Shown: positions 12,671-24,452 of the stretch, one piece after another | How positions within the stretch are numbered: position 1 is the stretch's first letter | Layout: each line of letters starts with the position of its first letter | NCBI GenBank assembly: GCA_015680685.1 | Contig: MNCI01000556.1 | Coordinates: 558,711 to 622,710 of the forward strand | Length of the DNA stretch: 64,000 nucleotides | Reading direction: 5' to 3' | DNA from: Gnetum montanum | Lineage: Eukaryota; Streptophyta; Gnetopsida; Gnetales; Gnetaceae | The notes under the pieces: generated by a model | Told to the model about the DNA's origin: nothing | What the model saw: only the letters and a program-made list of their open reading frames with translations | Database searches by the model: none | Translations under genes and position numbers: made by a program

Positions 12671-13401
12671 AAATACGGATCCGCTCCTCTTCAATTATTT
12701 TGAAAGATATAAAAAAATAAGGATACGGATTAATGGGAAAATGATATTCTCTGGCACGGAATTATTAGCATGTGATATTATTCCCTCTCAAAAACGTTTA
12801 CCCTAGAAAATGGGCCTTAGCGTGGCGACGCCGTAGAACGAGCACGATGTTCATACTTTTGCCCCGAGGGCTTGAACTGCACCGTTGCTGTTGTCTTTTT
12901 CCAAAGCTCGATACACCCTGCCTTACCATGCAATCGGCCAAAAGTATAAAAAACAATTAGACAGGTGAATAACCCGTGCCCGGGAAGTGCATTTATTAGA
13001 AAGGCATTTCTTACCCTAATTGAATTTTCCATGGAATCAGCCCAACCATAATTCGGGAGTGTTATCCACCAAGTTTGACTGTGCATGATTTGTTGCCTTG
13101 TAAAACCAAGCTTCTTAAACCCTGCCTATTTCGTTTGCCTTGGTTAAAGAATAGCAGCGCATTGCTCTAAAGTCTAAACACACAATCGAGAAACTTAGGA
13201 ATGCGCAACATGAAGGCAAACCTCTCCTTCTCTGGCATTGAAGCTGACTCATACGGTTGACCTGTGTCATGGACCTCTCTAGCTCAGACATTTTAACGCG
13301 GGCTTCACCTGTGTTCGGTAAAGAACCTTCATGACCGTTGGAAAAAATCTGCGTTTAAAATAGATCAGCAGATATTTTAGACTGAGCAAGATTTTAAGAG
13401 T

Positions 13402-13493
13402 AACCCAATACAATTAAACCTCTTCTGCCCTTAGGGGATTTACACACCAACCCAACAATTAAACCTTTTCTGCCCTTAGGGGGTTTACACACC
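13402..13493. repeat. Tandem duplication, about 46-bp unit
   Basis: Copies at 13402-13448 and 13449-13493 share AATTAAACCTYTTCTGCCCT, then TAGGGGRTTTACACACC. It lies about 400 bp upstream of the protease start codon. Confidence 0.85.
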
Positions 13494-13897
13494 ATTCTAG
13501 AAAACCTATAGATTGAAAAATTGGATTGGATCAGGGCAAATCGGTTCTGGTATTGGAAAACTGAAACGATTAAAATTGTCAATATTAACAAACTAGAACA
13601 GTTATATCCATTCATGTTAGCGGCATTTCCAATTTTTTTCTTGTAAAAGCTCATTTAAAGTGGAAAATCAAATATAGAAAGTTTACTTATTGGTTGACAT
13701 CAGAATTAACAATAAACAATATATTATACTTAAAAAATTAATAAAAAATCTAACCCTAGATTAAATCTACCGTCGGATTTTAAATAAGCTTCAATGTTAA
13801 GTTGTCATTTGTCATTTATCACAGATATCGTAATTAATCACAAATCCCACAAACTATTATTAAAGCAAGTTCATTCATTCCTCACAACAATTGTAAC

Positions 13898-15276
13898 ATG
13901 GACGCTAAACCTCCTACTACTACTTGTGAGAACATGGCCAAGGCTATGGCTGTATCTGCACTAGTGGTGGCGCTGCTATGCATGATAATCACTGTCACCG
14001 TCACCGAAGGCCGCCGCCAGCGCCACCTTTCGGATGATAAGGACCGCAAACTCAAACCCTGTGAAGCGGAACGTCGCCGCTTCCGCGTTACGCACCGTCA
14101 CACGAACTGCTCACCGTGGACTCTCCACAGCCACGATAACAGTGACGGTGACACTGACGCTGACGCTGACATGCACCGCTACGGTTGGCCTTGGTCTTCA
14201 CGGCCTCGGCCTCGCTGCCGTGGTGCAGTAGAGACCGACATACCCGTGACGGGTTTCTTAGATTTCTCTGTGGAGATGGGATTCGGCAAGCCGGAGCAGC
14301 TCTTTTACTTGGTCATGGACACCGGCAGCGACCTCACGTGGCTGCGCCGTGACGTACTCGTTTAACCCGTCGTAGTCTTCCATCGTCGTTACGCCGACCT
14401 GCAACTCGAACCCCTGCACCGTGCTCTCCCACACCGACTACGACGGCGACTGCGATACCGACAGCAACGTCTGCCTCTTTAACATAACCTACGGCGACAA
14501 CTCTTATCACACGGGCAAGCTTCTCATCGATAACGTTGTTATCGGCACCGAAACCTTCACCGGTTATCCCTTCGGCTGCGCCGGCACTGCCTCCCGGCAC
14601 AGCAGGGAAACCGGTCTGCTGGGGCTGAGCCGCGGGGCCTTCTCGCTGATCTCACTCACCGGAAACGGTTATTCCTTCGGCAGTCTACTGCCTTCCGCCG
14701 AATGCTTCCAAGGCTGCCGGCTACCTGATCCTTGGCAAACCGCCAGCGGAAACCAGGTCGCTGTTCTTCACGGATCTCATTACCAACGTCGCAGAAGACT
14801 ACTATTACTACGTCCATCTTATGGGCATCGCCGTTAACAACGTAAGCGTGGACATTCCGGCCGGAACTTTAGCACTGGACAACAGAACTGGCAACGGCGG
14901 AGTGATCGTGGACTCCGGCACCTCGTTCACGTTGCTGAATTCCGCCGCTTACGATCCCTTGGCCACCGCCTTTTCCGCGGCGGCCACCGGCGTGAATGCG
15001 GCCAAAGATCCCAACGGCTTTTTCAAAACATGCTTCGGAGTCCCCACGGACGGGTCACCGTACACGTTCCCGTTGGTGATGCTGCAGTTTAGCGGGGTGA
15101 GGTTGAGGCTCTCGCACCCGCACACGCTGCACAGGGTCACCTCCAACGGCTCCGTTATTTGCGTGGCATTTATGTCCACCCAAGATTTGATGTCCATTTG
15201 GGGTAACTACCAGCAAGCGGGTATCTTCTTGCATTACGACCTCCCCAACGCCAAACTTGGCATGGGCTACTGCTGA
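13898..15276 (+). pseudogene. Nepenthesin-like aspartic protease, disrupted
   Basis: A secreted pepsin-family (A1) protease gene without introns. The start at 13898 gives a short basic N-terminus, a hydrophobic signal-like stretch (residues about 18-34), and an Asp/His-rich propeptide-like part. Then come VTGFLDFSVEMGFGKPEQLF and the first catalytic motif MDTGSDLTW (about 14317-14343). The second catalytic motif VDSGTSFTLL lies at about 14908-14937, and the C-terminus is IWGNYQQAGIFLHYDLPNAK then LGMGYC. Three lesions: a frameshift near 14340-14365, an in-frame TAG at 14373-14375 (in NPS-stop-SSI), and a frameshift near 14680, before YCLPPNASKAAGYLILGKP. Both shifts move the frame the same way, as single-base insertions would. 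GC content is far above the flanks, so this was a real gene. It is a pseudogene, or the assembly has errors here. Confidence 0.88.
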
Positions 15277-17740
15277 AACACTCGTTACATATGGAGACAA
15301 CTATGGAGACAACTATCACTGAGCGTCTCTGATACTTGTTCACAACACCAAGTAACGTTTTTTAAGTAACGTTTTTTTAGTACCTTTTAACGTATGAATA
15401 TGATCAGCATGGTTTTCAATTGGGCAGTATAGATTTATTTCGGAAGTTATTAGATCCCGAATAATTCATTAGTAATTATAAAAATTCCGTTATTATTTGT
15501 CATACTTACGTATAGATAAAGATAATTAAAATACAAAACTTATTTTACATTTAAAACCCTTCAAATTTTATAGAATGGCAAATTGACCATAAACATGTTT
15601 GCACTATTCATTCTTATAAAAAATAACAACCTTCAACTAGTGTTAAGACTTTTGATTTGAAATGCTTTAAGTCATGGATTTCATTCTAGTAAGTAATGTT
15701 GACTTATAAGATTTTAATTGGACTATGTATCTTACATGTACTTATATTACAATTATTTCGAGTGTATACTTATATAATATACACTATTCTTTATAAACAA
15801 TATAAACAATGCAAACAGTAACTACAAAATCAACAAATCTAAAATTGATGTCAAGCTTGTTTTGGAGTATATTAGAATAATGATTTTGAATTTGCCAATA
15901 TTGGCAATTATTCAGTACATTTGGGTAATTGCCAATATTTGTCAACATTTAGTGAATTTTCAAAGAATAATGAACCCTAATTGGCCAATATTGATTATTT
16001 GACTTTAATTTATTAGGACAATGCACTGTTTAAAAAGGTAACAATTATTCATAGGGCCAAGGCCACTAGTCATCATCAAAATTGTAGGCCAACTCAATAT
16101 AACTAGACTTGATTATTTTATAAAAATTAAGTTTTAAATTATATTAATTATTCATAATATAATATAAATTTAGAAAAATAATAGCATTTAAACTTTAATT
16201 CATTAAATAATATTAAAATATAGTGAAATAAATATTTTTTTATTAATTTTACAATAAAATAAATCAATATGAACAAAATACTTTTTTAAAACCTCCTAAT
16301 TAAGTAATAATTCACCAACTAACAGAACTTGCAAACAATCCAACTAGCTTACCTATTTAATAGAACTAATTTTCTAATTTTAAATATAGGGACAAAGTAC
16401 TCTGTGATGTACTTTTACAATATATATCTATATTTAGACAACCTTACTTTGGTGGGACAATGCTACAATGATGATGATGCATCTATGCCTATTTGACATT
16501 GGAATCTAAAAAATGGAGTATGCATATTTTTTCCTAACAACACTTGTGAATGAATTTTACTTTTTATAACATAAATTTAGAACTTTGAGAAAGATTTCTT
16601 TGAAAATTTATAATATAGTTTTTCTTAGCAAGATTCCTTTATTTTCCATGATGAGTAGTGCTTCTCTTTGAAGGTGAAGTCCTCCTTACTACCCTCGGTA
16701 GTTAAACTGCTACATGTCCCATCTCAATTCAATCCTTTTCAAGAAACTCCAAGTTATGAATTCCATTTGAGTAGGTAGCTTTGAGTTATACAATTCTACT
16801 TTGACTAAATATAATCATCTACTTCTCACCCTCCATTTCTATTCTCATCTCCACTTTGTTTCTTACCTAAGCTCTAAACTCTTGCCATTATGCCCTATTT
16901 TCTAAGAGCTATCTAGCTCACTTTCACTCCAATTCCCTTCTTATTCAACCATTTTGCTCTCCTCTCCCTCCTTTCTATTCCTTACTTCTTTTGTCATATA
17001 GTAACCCCACTAATGAGGAGCTACCTTGGATTCTATAATCCAAGCTCACTTAAAATTGAAACAAGAAAAGAACATACATCTCTTTATTCTTGCTTGCAAT
17101 GGAAAATGAAATATAAAGAAGCTAGAAGCAAAGTCCCCCAAGGACATACAAGGCTTAAGATCCTCTCAAAACATTAGACTCTCATACATACCAAAAAGAC
17201 TTGAATGATCTTTCATTCACTCTCCCTCTTAGCTCTCTCTTGGCTCACATGAAGCTCGAGCACTCACTTCTCTCTTGATATCTCTCTCCATATCTTTTGT
17301 TACAATTCTCTTAGGCCTATCAAAGAGTGTGCAAAAGCTTTAATCTTTCAATTTTCAACAATGTTACATTGGAAAAGTTTTTTATCTAAGAAAAATTTCG
17401 ATGTCATGTCAGTGATTGGAAGTTTTGAGGTTGTCTACTAGTTTTAACATTGTGTGTCAATGAGTTTTGAAACTGTCTATCTGTTTGATGTCATAATTGG
17501 AAGTTTTGATGTCGTGATGAGGATTTTTGATGTTGTGATAAGAAATATTAACATTTCCTATAACTTTAACACCAGCCAAGTTTCAGCTTATCACAATAGT
17601 TCATAGAATTAATGAAGAGCAAGAGAAGAGGATTCAAAAACTCAAAAAATAGAGATTTGATGATTTTGATGTCATTTTTATTTAGATTTGTCATGAATCT
17701 ATAGATTTGATATAGTAGAGCATAAATCTAATAGAAATTT
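15277..17740. other. AT-rich intergenic region
   Basis: No gene seen. Just after the protease stop there is a 12-bp tandem repeat (TATGGAGACAAC twice, about 15289-15312). A 12-bp palindrome GCCAATATTGGC lies at 15894-15905 with related CCAATATT copies to about 16000. From about 16650 to 17740 the composition changes (CTCT-rich, repeated TTTTGATGTC motifs near 17400-17700), which may be an old LTR into which element F inserted; I could not define its ends. Confidence 0.5.
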
Positions 17741-18531
17741 TGATGTGGAGCCTGCGTCAATAGACCCCAAAAGGATCCATACCACAAGGCTTCTAAGCAA
17801 AATTCAACTTAGAAGTAAGAACAAAATAATGAATTGAAGAAAATTCCTCCTTTATATAAGAAAACTCTTAATAGGCAGAAAATTACATAAAAGATGAGAA
17901 GCCAAGCTTAACTCAAACCTCCCTAAAGGATATTAGAGGTCACACATGTCCCCTCTCAATCCTCAATTGCTCATAATGGAGCTAAGGCTCAAGGAAAGAC
18001 ACTTATAAGAGATTCTCTTAACCTCTCTCAAATGCTCTCTATTGCCCATACTCAAGCCTTAGGCTCTTATTTATAGTTTCTTGATGTGACCTTTCATCTT
18101 CCCTTCAATTTTCCATTCAATTTGATGTCTATTAAAACCTATATAAGATGTCTTTAAGAAATAGGAGATTTCTTTCCTGAGTGCAGAGGTCTCAGATTAG
18201 ATGTTTTGGGTAAGACGTATTGTAGTATACATCTTGGCTAAGATGTCTATGAAAAATAGTAGATGTCTAATATGTAGTATAGACATCTAAATATCAGTGT
18301 AGACGTTTATCCTACTAGGGTCAAAGTTAAAGATGCTTGTTTTAAGGCCTGGAACCTCGAGACACCTCCAAACAAGTCCCCATAGCCCCTGAAACATCCT
18401 AAAGTCATCAAATAGCCCCAAAACACTCCAAACATGGAAAAATTCCTTGGAATCATCAAAAGATCACACAAGAAGACACAGATATCCAAATACATTAAGG
18501 ATTATACAAGGGTTGCATGATGTCCTCATCA
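17741..18531 (-). repeat. 3' LTR of element F
   Basis: Matches 20934-21770 throughout, including ATAAAAGATGAGAAGC, GAGGTCACACATGYCCCC and AAGGCCTGGAACCTC. The minus-strand LTR starts TGATGAGGACATCA and ends CTCCACATCA. Confidence 0.85.
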
Positions 18532-18575
18532 TCTCTACCACCCTTAAAATGTCATGCTTAATGACCTTTCACATG

Positions 18576-19220
18576 CTAGAAGGCACCATGCCCCCATGAC
18601 TCAAGGCCATCACTCCTATCATAACAATCAAAACTCAATGCATCAAAAACATCATGAGAATGAGTATTAGTTGAGTTTTTAATTTTGAGCTTTCCTTGCT
18701 CATGAAGGCTTGTCCTCATGTCAAACCATGCTATCTTCATTTGAGCATCTCCTTGGAATGCTTCCCTTGCATCTGCATAATGACTCAAACCTACACAAGA
18801 AAGACATAAAAATATGGAAAAATAATTATTAGCATCAATCCATGGAGGAGGCCTCCTTGCCTTATGCTCAAACACTATTGGTAGTTCTTCACTTGCTACC
18901 AATTGGTCTTCCTTATTCTTCCAACATCTTCTTGCCAATACAAAATTTAGCCCAGCACTTACACAAATACCCAAAATCATCAAACAATATATTTCTACCA
19001 TCAATACTCAATATTGAATAGTAGCATAAGCAAACTTTTTTTCATTTATATGAGACTCCACACAATTATTAATAACATCCATATCAAACGCATTCTCTTC
19101 AGAATCAATGAAAATTTCATCATCAAAAATAGTATTCACCCTCAAAATCTCCTTACAACTAGGAATCATCAATGAAGAATTCAAGATACCAACCTCACTA
19201 TCAACAATAGTGGACAACAA
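18576..19220 (-). pseudogene. 3' reading frames of element F
   Basis: Two frames between protease and 3' LTR: 19220-19008 (70 codons, acidic) and 19004-18576 (142 codons). The second has a hydrophobic N-terminus, YCLMILGICVSAGLNFVLA, and a late segment FDMRTSLHEQGK, similar to the D-x-R-T-x-L-x-x-x-G-E stretch often found at the C-terminal end of chromovirus pol. I read this as the residue of pol after an internal deletion, but a separate small gene cannot be excluded. Confidence 0.45.
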
Positions 19221-19289
19221 TCTAAACTTATGATTATCTTACCTTATAATCCAACTATTATTTTATCCATCAAAAATAGCCTTATTATC

Positions 19290-19640
19290 ATAATTCTATG
19301 GTTTAGCAAATATAATATCTAAATAATCAATAGGAAATACATCATAAAGGATTTGATCATGAAAATATGCAACAGAATAATCAATAAGAAACTTTTCCTT
19401 AACTTTCTTATAATGATCATTAATTAACCAATACACTTTGTATGAATTAGGGTAAGGAATTGTAACTAAATGCAATGAATTCACAACCTTAGAATATATC
19501 ACATTTTCTTGTGCTCCACCATCAATGAGCACATTTAAGAAATGACCTTTAACATCATAATGAGTTCTAAACAAACTCTTCCTCATAACATCTTCAATGG
19601 TACTAACATGTCTAATAAAAGTACAACTATTCAATTCACT
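19290..19640 (-). pseudogene. Protease domain of element F
   Basis: An open stretch of 112 codons (19634-19296) with the active-site region FLNVLIDGGAQENVIYSKVV. D-G-G is the usual variant in plant Ty3 chromoviruses. It is followed by a stop. Sequence between gag and protease has further stops, and no RT follows. Confidence 0.72.
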
Positions 19641-19763
19641 CTGATCCAGAATGTATGAGGGGTTGTGTTCATATACCTTCTTTGAAGATTTAGGTTCATC
19701 CTATTTCATAGTTTGAATTTTCTTACACTTAGAGGCATTATTCTTTTTCTTTGTGCATTCCCA

Positions 19764-20869
19764 TTATCTATGACTTGATTCACCATAATTATAACATATA
19801 TATTTACCTTTTGGATATTGTTCCCTTCTTCTTCCCCTCCTAGAAGAAGTAGAATCCCTTTCCTTCTTCGTTGGTTCATCTACATCATCCTCCTTGGATG
19901 ATTTCCTTGATTTGTGAGTTGTGTCCTTCTCATTCTTTTTCTTGTAATCTTTATCCTTATTTAAGCCAAAAATTGTGATTTTCATTTTAGCCTTGAGAGT
20001 AAGATCATAGGTTTCATCAAGAGTATCACGCTCATAGAATGCTAATTCCCACTAATATTGCATCCTTAATCCACTAATGAAGTTAGAATATTGTTCATAC
20101 TTAGTCCAATGAACATTACCATTTTCCAAAGCTTTACAGAATTCAACATAAAAATATTTTACCTCTTGATCTCCTTGTCTAATAAATTTCAACTTCTTGA
20201 TGGCTTCATGATGGAAGCATGTCTTTTCAAACTTTTTCTTTAGCATGAATTCCATGAGTTGCCAACTCTCAATAGTCTTTACATGTTCTTCAAAGTATTT
20301 AAGACATTCCTTATCCCACCATTTGGCTGCTAATTGTTCAAGCTTACTCTCAACATCATGAACCATTAACTTACTAGGAAGTTTCTCAATAAGAAAATAC
20401 TTATTCACAACTCTAAGCCAAGAAAGAAAGAAATTTGTACCTTCAACACCTTTAAAAGTGGGAATATCCACATGAGGAAATCTTAAAGAACTTCTTAAGA
20501 TCTTTATAAACCTTTCATCATCATTTTCTTGATTATTTTGAAGAAAATGAAACATTTGCTCATACCTTTGAGTTCTAATTTTTTCCTTCATTGAAGTCCT
20601 TTGATCATTTCTTCCTCTTGAACTTTGCATAGATGCAAAAGAATTCTCTTCTTCAATATCGTGTTCACTTCTTCTTAAAGCTTCTTCAAAATCTTGATGT
20701 TGCTGGTCATTACCTTGGGAAGGACTTCACGAATTTCAACAACAAAATATTTAAAGAAGTCTTTGAGCTCTTGAAGCTCTTGTAAAAGCTCTTGATTAGT
20801 CTTCTTCTTAGGATTCATACTTTTCATAAAGAAGATTAAAGCAATATTTACCAATCTTAGGTTCTCCAA
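19764..20869 (-). pseudogene. gag of element F
   Basis: Starts near 20820 (MNPKKKTNQELLQELQELKD). A frameshift lies near 20675-20640, then 192 open codons at 20630-20052 with the gag core VDIPTFKGVEGTNFFLSWLR and AAKWWDKECLKYFEEHVKTI. After another lesion a Lys/Ser/Arg-rich segment leads into a knuckle remnant KYICYNYGESSHR-stop-WEC near 19760, whose second Cys has become Tyr. Gag is the particle protein. Confidence 0.8.
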
Positions 20870-20914
20870 ACCCTAATTTTCTATAAATCTTTAAAATTAT
20901 TCAAAATTTCTCCA

Positions 20915-20929
20915 CATGCTTTAATACTA
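20915..20929 (-). promoter_or_regulatory. Primer-binding site of element F
   Basis: Minus strand TAGTATTAAAGCATG, a decayed form of the initiator-Met-tRNA site TGGTATCAGAGCATG common in plant Ty3 and copia elements. It lies a few bases inside the 5' LTR. Confidence 0.65.
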
Positions 20930-20933
20930 ATCT

Positions 20934-21770
20934 AATGTAGATCCTACCTTAATATACCCCAAAAAGATCCATTCCACAAGCCTTCTAAGAAAAATTCAAC
21001 TTAGAAGTAAGAGCAAAACAATGAATTAGAGAAAATTCTCCCTTTTTATAAGAAAACTATTAATATACAAAAAATCACATAAAAGATGAGAAGCAAGTTC
21101 AACTCAAACCTCTCTCTAGGATCTTAGAGGTCACACATGCCCCCTCTCAATCCTCAATTGCTCACAATGGAGCTAAAGCTCAAGAAAAAACACTTATAAG
21201 ATATTTTCTTAACCTCTCTCAAATGCTATTTCTTGCCTCTCACTCTTCCTCTCTCTCTCTTTTCCATACAAAAGCCTTGGGCTCTTATTTCAATTTGATG
21301 TGACCTTTCATCTTCCCTTCAATTTTCCATTCAGGTTGATGTTCATTAAAATTTGTAGGAGATGTCTTTCCTAAGTGTAGAGGTCTCAAAGTAGACATCT
21401 TGGAGAAGATATCTTGCAGTAGACTTCTTGGCTGAGATGTCTATGAAAAATAGTAGATGTCTAATATGCATATAGATATCTAATTATTAGTGTAGACATC
21501 TAATATGCATATAGATGTCTAATTGTTAGTGTAGATGTCTATCCTACCAGGGTCAAAGTTAAAGATGCTTATTTTAAGGCCTGGAACCTCCAAACACCTT
21601 CAAATAAGTCCCCATAGCCCCCGGAATACCCTAAGTCATCAAAATAGCCCCAAGATAGTCCTAAACATGGAAAAACACCTTGGAATCATCATCAAAAGAT
21701 CACATAAGAAGACACATGCATATCCAAGATACATTGAGGATTATACAAGTGCTAGGTGATGTCCTCATCA
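20934..21770 (-). repeat. 5' LTR of element F
   Basis: Pairs with 17741-18531. It contains a short local duplication absent from the 3' LTR (TAATATGCATATAGATRTCT twice, about 21456-21520), which accounts for most of the length difference. Confidence 0.85.
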
Positions 21771-22640
21771 AAATTGAAGAAATTATACATATTTAAATCA
21801 AAAGGAATGAATTCTTGGAGAGAGTTAAATAATCTTTATAAAAACATAATTGAACTTCATAAAATCTCATCTATGACTTGAGAATCTCTTTAAATTTTCC
21901 TGAATGACTTTTATAAATTGAGAAATAACTAAGAACTAAAGATATCTTTTAATAATGAATGAAAATAAAATAAAATGCTAATTAAAGCGTTAAATATTAC
22001 TTCAAATGAAATGAAATGACAGGAAAATTATCTTCTTGGATCTTTAATGATTTTTTGATAATTTGTGAAATTTGATAGATGTGAATTTCAGAAAATGTGA
22101 GAGATTAAGGATTTATGAGATGTATGAAAATTATAAAAACATTAGAGAAATGATTATTTTGATATGAAATGGATGGATATTCTTCAATGATCATTAAAGA
22201 AGGATTTGCAATCTAAAATTTCTTGAAATATTCATATTTGAGAGCTTCATTCATGGAGAACTAAAAATTCTTAATTAACAATGGAAATCCTTATAAGGAT
22301 TCAAAATGGAATAAGAGAAGAGGAAAAGCAAAAGGAAAGCTTCTATGGCTCTTCACTCTATAAAATAGAAAAATAGTATACTCCCTAAATCTTGTTACTC
22401 TTACTCTTACTACATTGTTTCAATTTGAAGGCTATTGACCTCTATTTATACTAAGGGAGAGAGGTTTGGCCCCTTCTTTATGTGGATTCACCCCATTTAA
22501 GCTATTATTTTTCTATCATCTTATTTGCTTTTATGATTTTTCCTTAGTGCACAGCTTTGATTTTTCATCCTTTTGAATTTGAAACATGAGAAATACATTA
22601 ATGAAAAATTTAGGCATTATGCCAAAAGTTGATAAGGCCT
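21771..22640 (-). other. Probable LTR remnant flanking element F
   Basis: No coding potential. On the minus strand a TATA-like AGTATAAATAGAGGTC lies near 22440-22455, and the sequence between it and element F is purine- and AT-rich. This could be an LTR (perhaps of element G) interrupted by F and continued left of 17741, but I could not match a second copy. Confidence 0.35.
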
Positions 22641-22951
22641 TTATGTCTATTTGCAACTTTTTAATGACTAGTTGACTACCTTTGATGTCCAAAATACAAA
22701 TTTTTATCTACTAATCTTGCTAAAGAATACATCTTTGAGGTAGAAACATGTCCTTCCTGAAAGGTAAACATTGTTAGAAAGGTCCTTTCAAACCTCACTA
22801 AAATGAACATCATTAGAATACAAAGAAGTAAATAACTCAAGTCCTTATACTTGAGCACATGAATGAATTGGTGCATGAATACTTAAGAGAACATCTACCA
22901 TAGCATTACTCTTCTCATTTTTTATGCTTCAATATAAAATGGAATTCTTAG
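22641..22951 (-). pseudogene. Element G: end of RNase H and start of integrase
   Basis: Minus-strand translation, with frameshifts, gives EFHFILKHKKNEKSNAMVDV, then GLELFTSLYSNDVHFSEV and SGRTCFYLKDVFFS. This follows the usual chromovirus order I-K-H-K-x-G-x-x-N-x-V-A-D-A-L-S, then G-F-E-x-L-K-x-L-Y, then G-x-x-x-x-F-x-x-x-D-G-F-L-F. It continues the RNase H block at 33708-33932, from which the solo LTR J separates it. The integrase core is missing. Confidence 0.65.
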
Positions 22952-23503
22952 TGATAAATCTAAAATTTAACCAGCTACAATATCAAGCATCTAATATTGG
23001 AGTTGCAATATAAGATCCCTGATATCAGGGCATAGGATATAATGTTGCATATCTAATATTGCAGATGTGTGTGGGCCTATAAATACAACACATAGGCACA
23101 TCATCCATACACAATTTCATTTTACACTTAGTGAAATTACATTAATTTATTTTCTCAATTTTAGTAGTTACAACTTAGGAGTGTATGCTCGTAGTGTGAT
23201 GTTTTGTGAATGGAATCTTTATTTGAATGAGATGTACTTCGACATGTTTCATGCATGAAAATAAAGGTCAAGATTACTCTACATCATTGGAGCATCATTT
23301 AGTTTCCTTACTATTTACTTAGCTTAATATTTCTTGTTTTCCTTAGTTATTGATTTACTTTGTATGCATTATATCATTACTTTTGATTAACTGGAATGAG
23401 TACGATTGATCTTGAGCACTTTAGTGTAACTGCTTATATAACCTAGTAGCACTATCACTTGGTACACCCAATAGTAAGGTACTTGATAATCCTAGTAGTA
23501 GAT
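22952..23503 (+). repeat. Solo LTR J, left part
   Basis: LTR with U3 GATATC-type repeats (22980-23060), a TATA-like CCTATAAATAC at about 23074, and a GAAAATAAAGGTCAAGATTAC polyadenylation-type region at 23257-23276. Preceded by CTTAG; the right part ends before CTTAA at 33708, a near-perfect target duplication. Both sides are minus-strand chromovirus G sequence, so J sits inside G. With no internal region, it is a solo LTR left by recombination. Element B interrupts it. Confidence 0.68.
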
Positions 23504-24312
23504 TGATGAACCATGATATCAGGTCTGCGATATTGGAGCCTTCCAAGTGATATCGAGCATCCGATATTGGGAGATGCCTTGTTTCCTATAAATAAGAGGC
23601 AGGCGCACTTGGTTTAGGTAAATTAGTCTTAGTCCCTTACCCAAACTTTTGCCTTTTTTCCTTTCTAGAGATAGAATTATTTCTAAGTGCCCATAGTAGA
23701 AGTCATAAAGTGAATGAATCTTTATTCGAGCATTGTGTACTTGATCACACCTTGTGTACGACAATAAAGATGAACTTTGTGATAAACCTTGCAGCATTTG
23801 GAATAGCTTAATTAATGTTATTGTAGTAATTAATGCTTTTCTTAGTTAATTAATGTTCTTTCTCTCTCCCCATTAATCTCTCCTAAGTAAGCACACTCAG
23901 TACGACCACTTCGAGCATGCGTGGAACACTTGGTAACCCAGTAACAATTAGCATTTAGTAATCCCAGTAGTGTGACATTGGTTCAAGATGTGTACAGTAA
24001 GTGGGAACATATGTTGATGTTAGGACTAGTTAGAATGTAGCCAATTAGTGAAGTTAAGATAGTTAATTAATTAGTTCACTTCTCCCTTTGTAGCTCCAAG
24101 ACATAAAAATATAAAATCCATAAAAATCATATACCTCAAGTTTACTTAACCATAAATCCATGCCATACAAGTAAGCTTGAGAAGATAATGATTGACTAAC
24201 CTATCCTTGTTCCACAAAAGATCATAAGCACTTGGTCCTTGGAATTTGAATGGATCATGCATGTATGCTTGTATTCATATGGTTGAGCATAGGGATACCT
24301 CCTCGGTCATCA
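23504..24312 (+). repeat. 5' LTR of element B
   Basis: U3 contains ATGATATCAG, TGATATCGAGC and CGATATTGG repeats directly upstream of TATAAATAAGAGG (23588 on). AATAAAG lies at about 23763. It ends CGGTCATCA before the primer site. Confidence 0.9.
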
Positions 24313-24331
24313 TTGGCACCGTTGCCAAGGA
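24313..24331 (+). promoter_or_regulatory. Primer-binding site of element B
   Basis: TTGGCACCGTTGCCAAGGA directly after the 5' LTR; the Tat/Athila-type site with few changes. Confidence 0.85.
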
Positions 24332-24452
24332 CCTTGTTGTTTGTGTGCTAATTAGAACTTAGGAAATCTTTCTCATTATTGGAACAAACCCTTAGGGTTG
24401 GTTATCTTACAATTATTAAAAAAAAATAATTTTGCACATTGAATAGACAATC

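Larger units (their letters stand above)
11801..13897. other. Intergenic region upstream of the protease
   Basis: AT-rich to about 12700, then more GC-rich (12780-13380). No transposon domain is seen. Two short tandem repeat arrays are annotated separately. A promoter for the downstream gene should lie in the last few hundred bases, but I cannot point to a clear TATA box. Confidence 0.5.
17741..21770 (-). mobile_element. LTR retrotransposon F (chromovirus-type Ty3, RT-less)
   Basis: Paired LTRs at 17741-18531 and 20934-21770 share CCACAAGSCTTCTAAG and GGATTATACAAG near their ends. Flanks AATTT and AAATT are only approximately a target duplication. Minus-strand order: 5' LTR, an initiator-Met-tRNA-type primer site, gag, protease, a short 3' reading frame, 3' LTR. 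The internal part is only 2.4 kb and has no reverse transcriptase, RNase H or integrase. It is related to element G, which keeps an RT. Confidence 0.82.

Noticed and set aside
12817-13086. 89-codon minus-strand frame in the GC-richer intergenic part
   Set aside because: No recognisable domain, no homologous copy in the window, and length expected by chance at this composition.
14334-15300. Minus-strand frames of 81-88 codons over the protease
   Set aside because: Shadows of the GC-rich protease gene; their Val/Gly/Ala-rich composition comes from the opposite strand's codon use.
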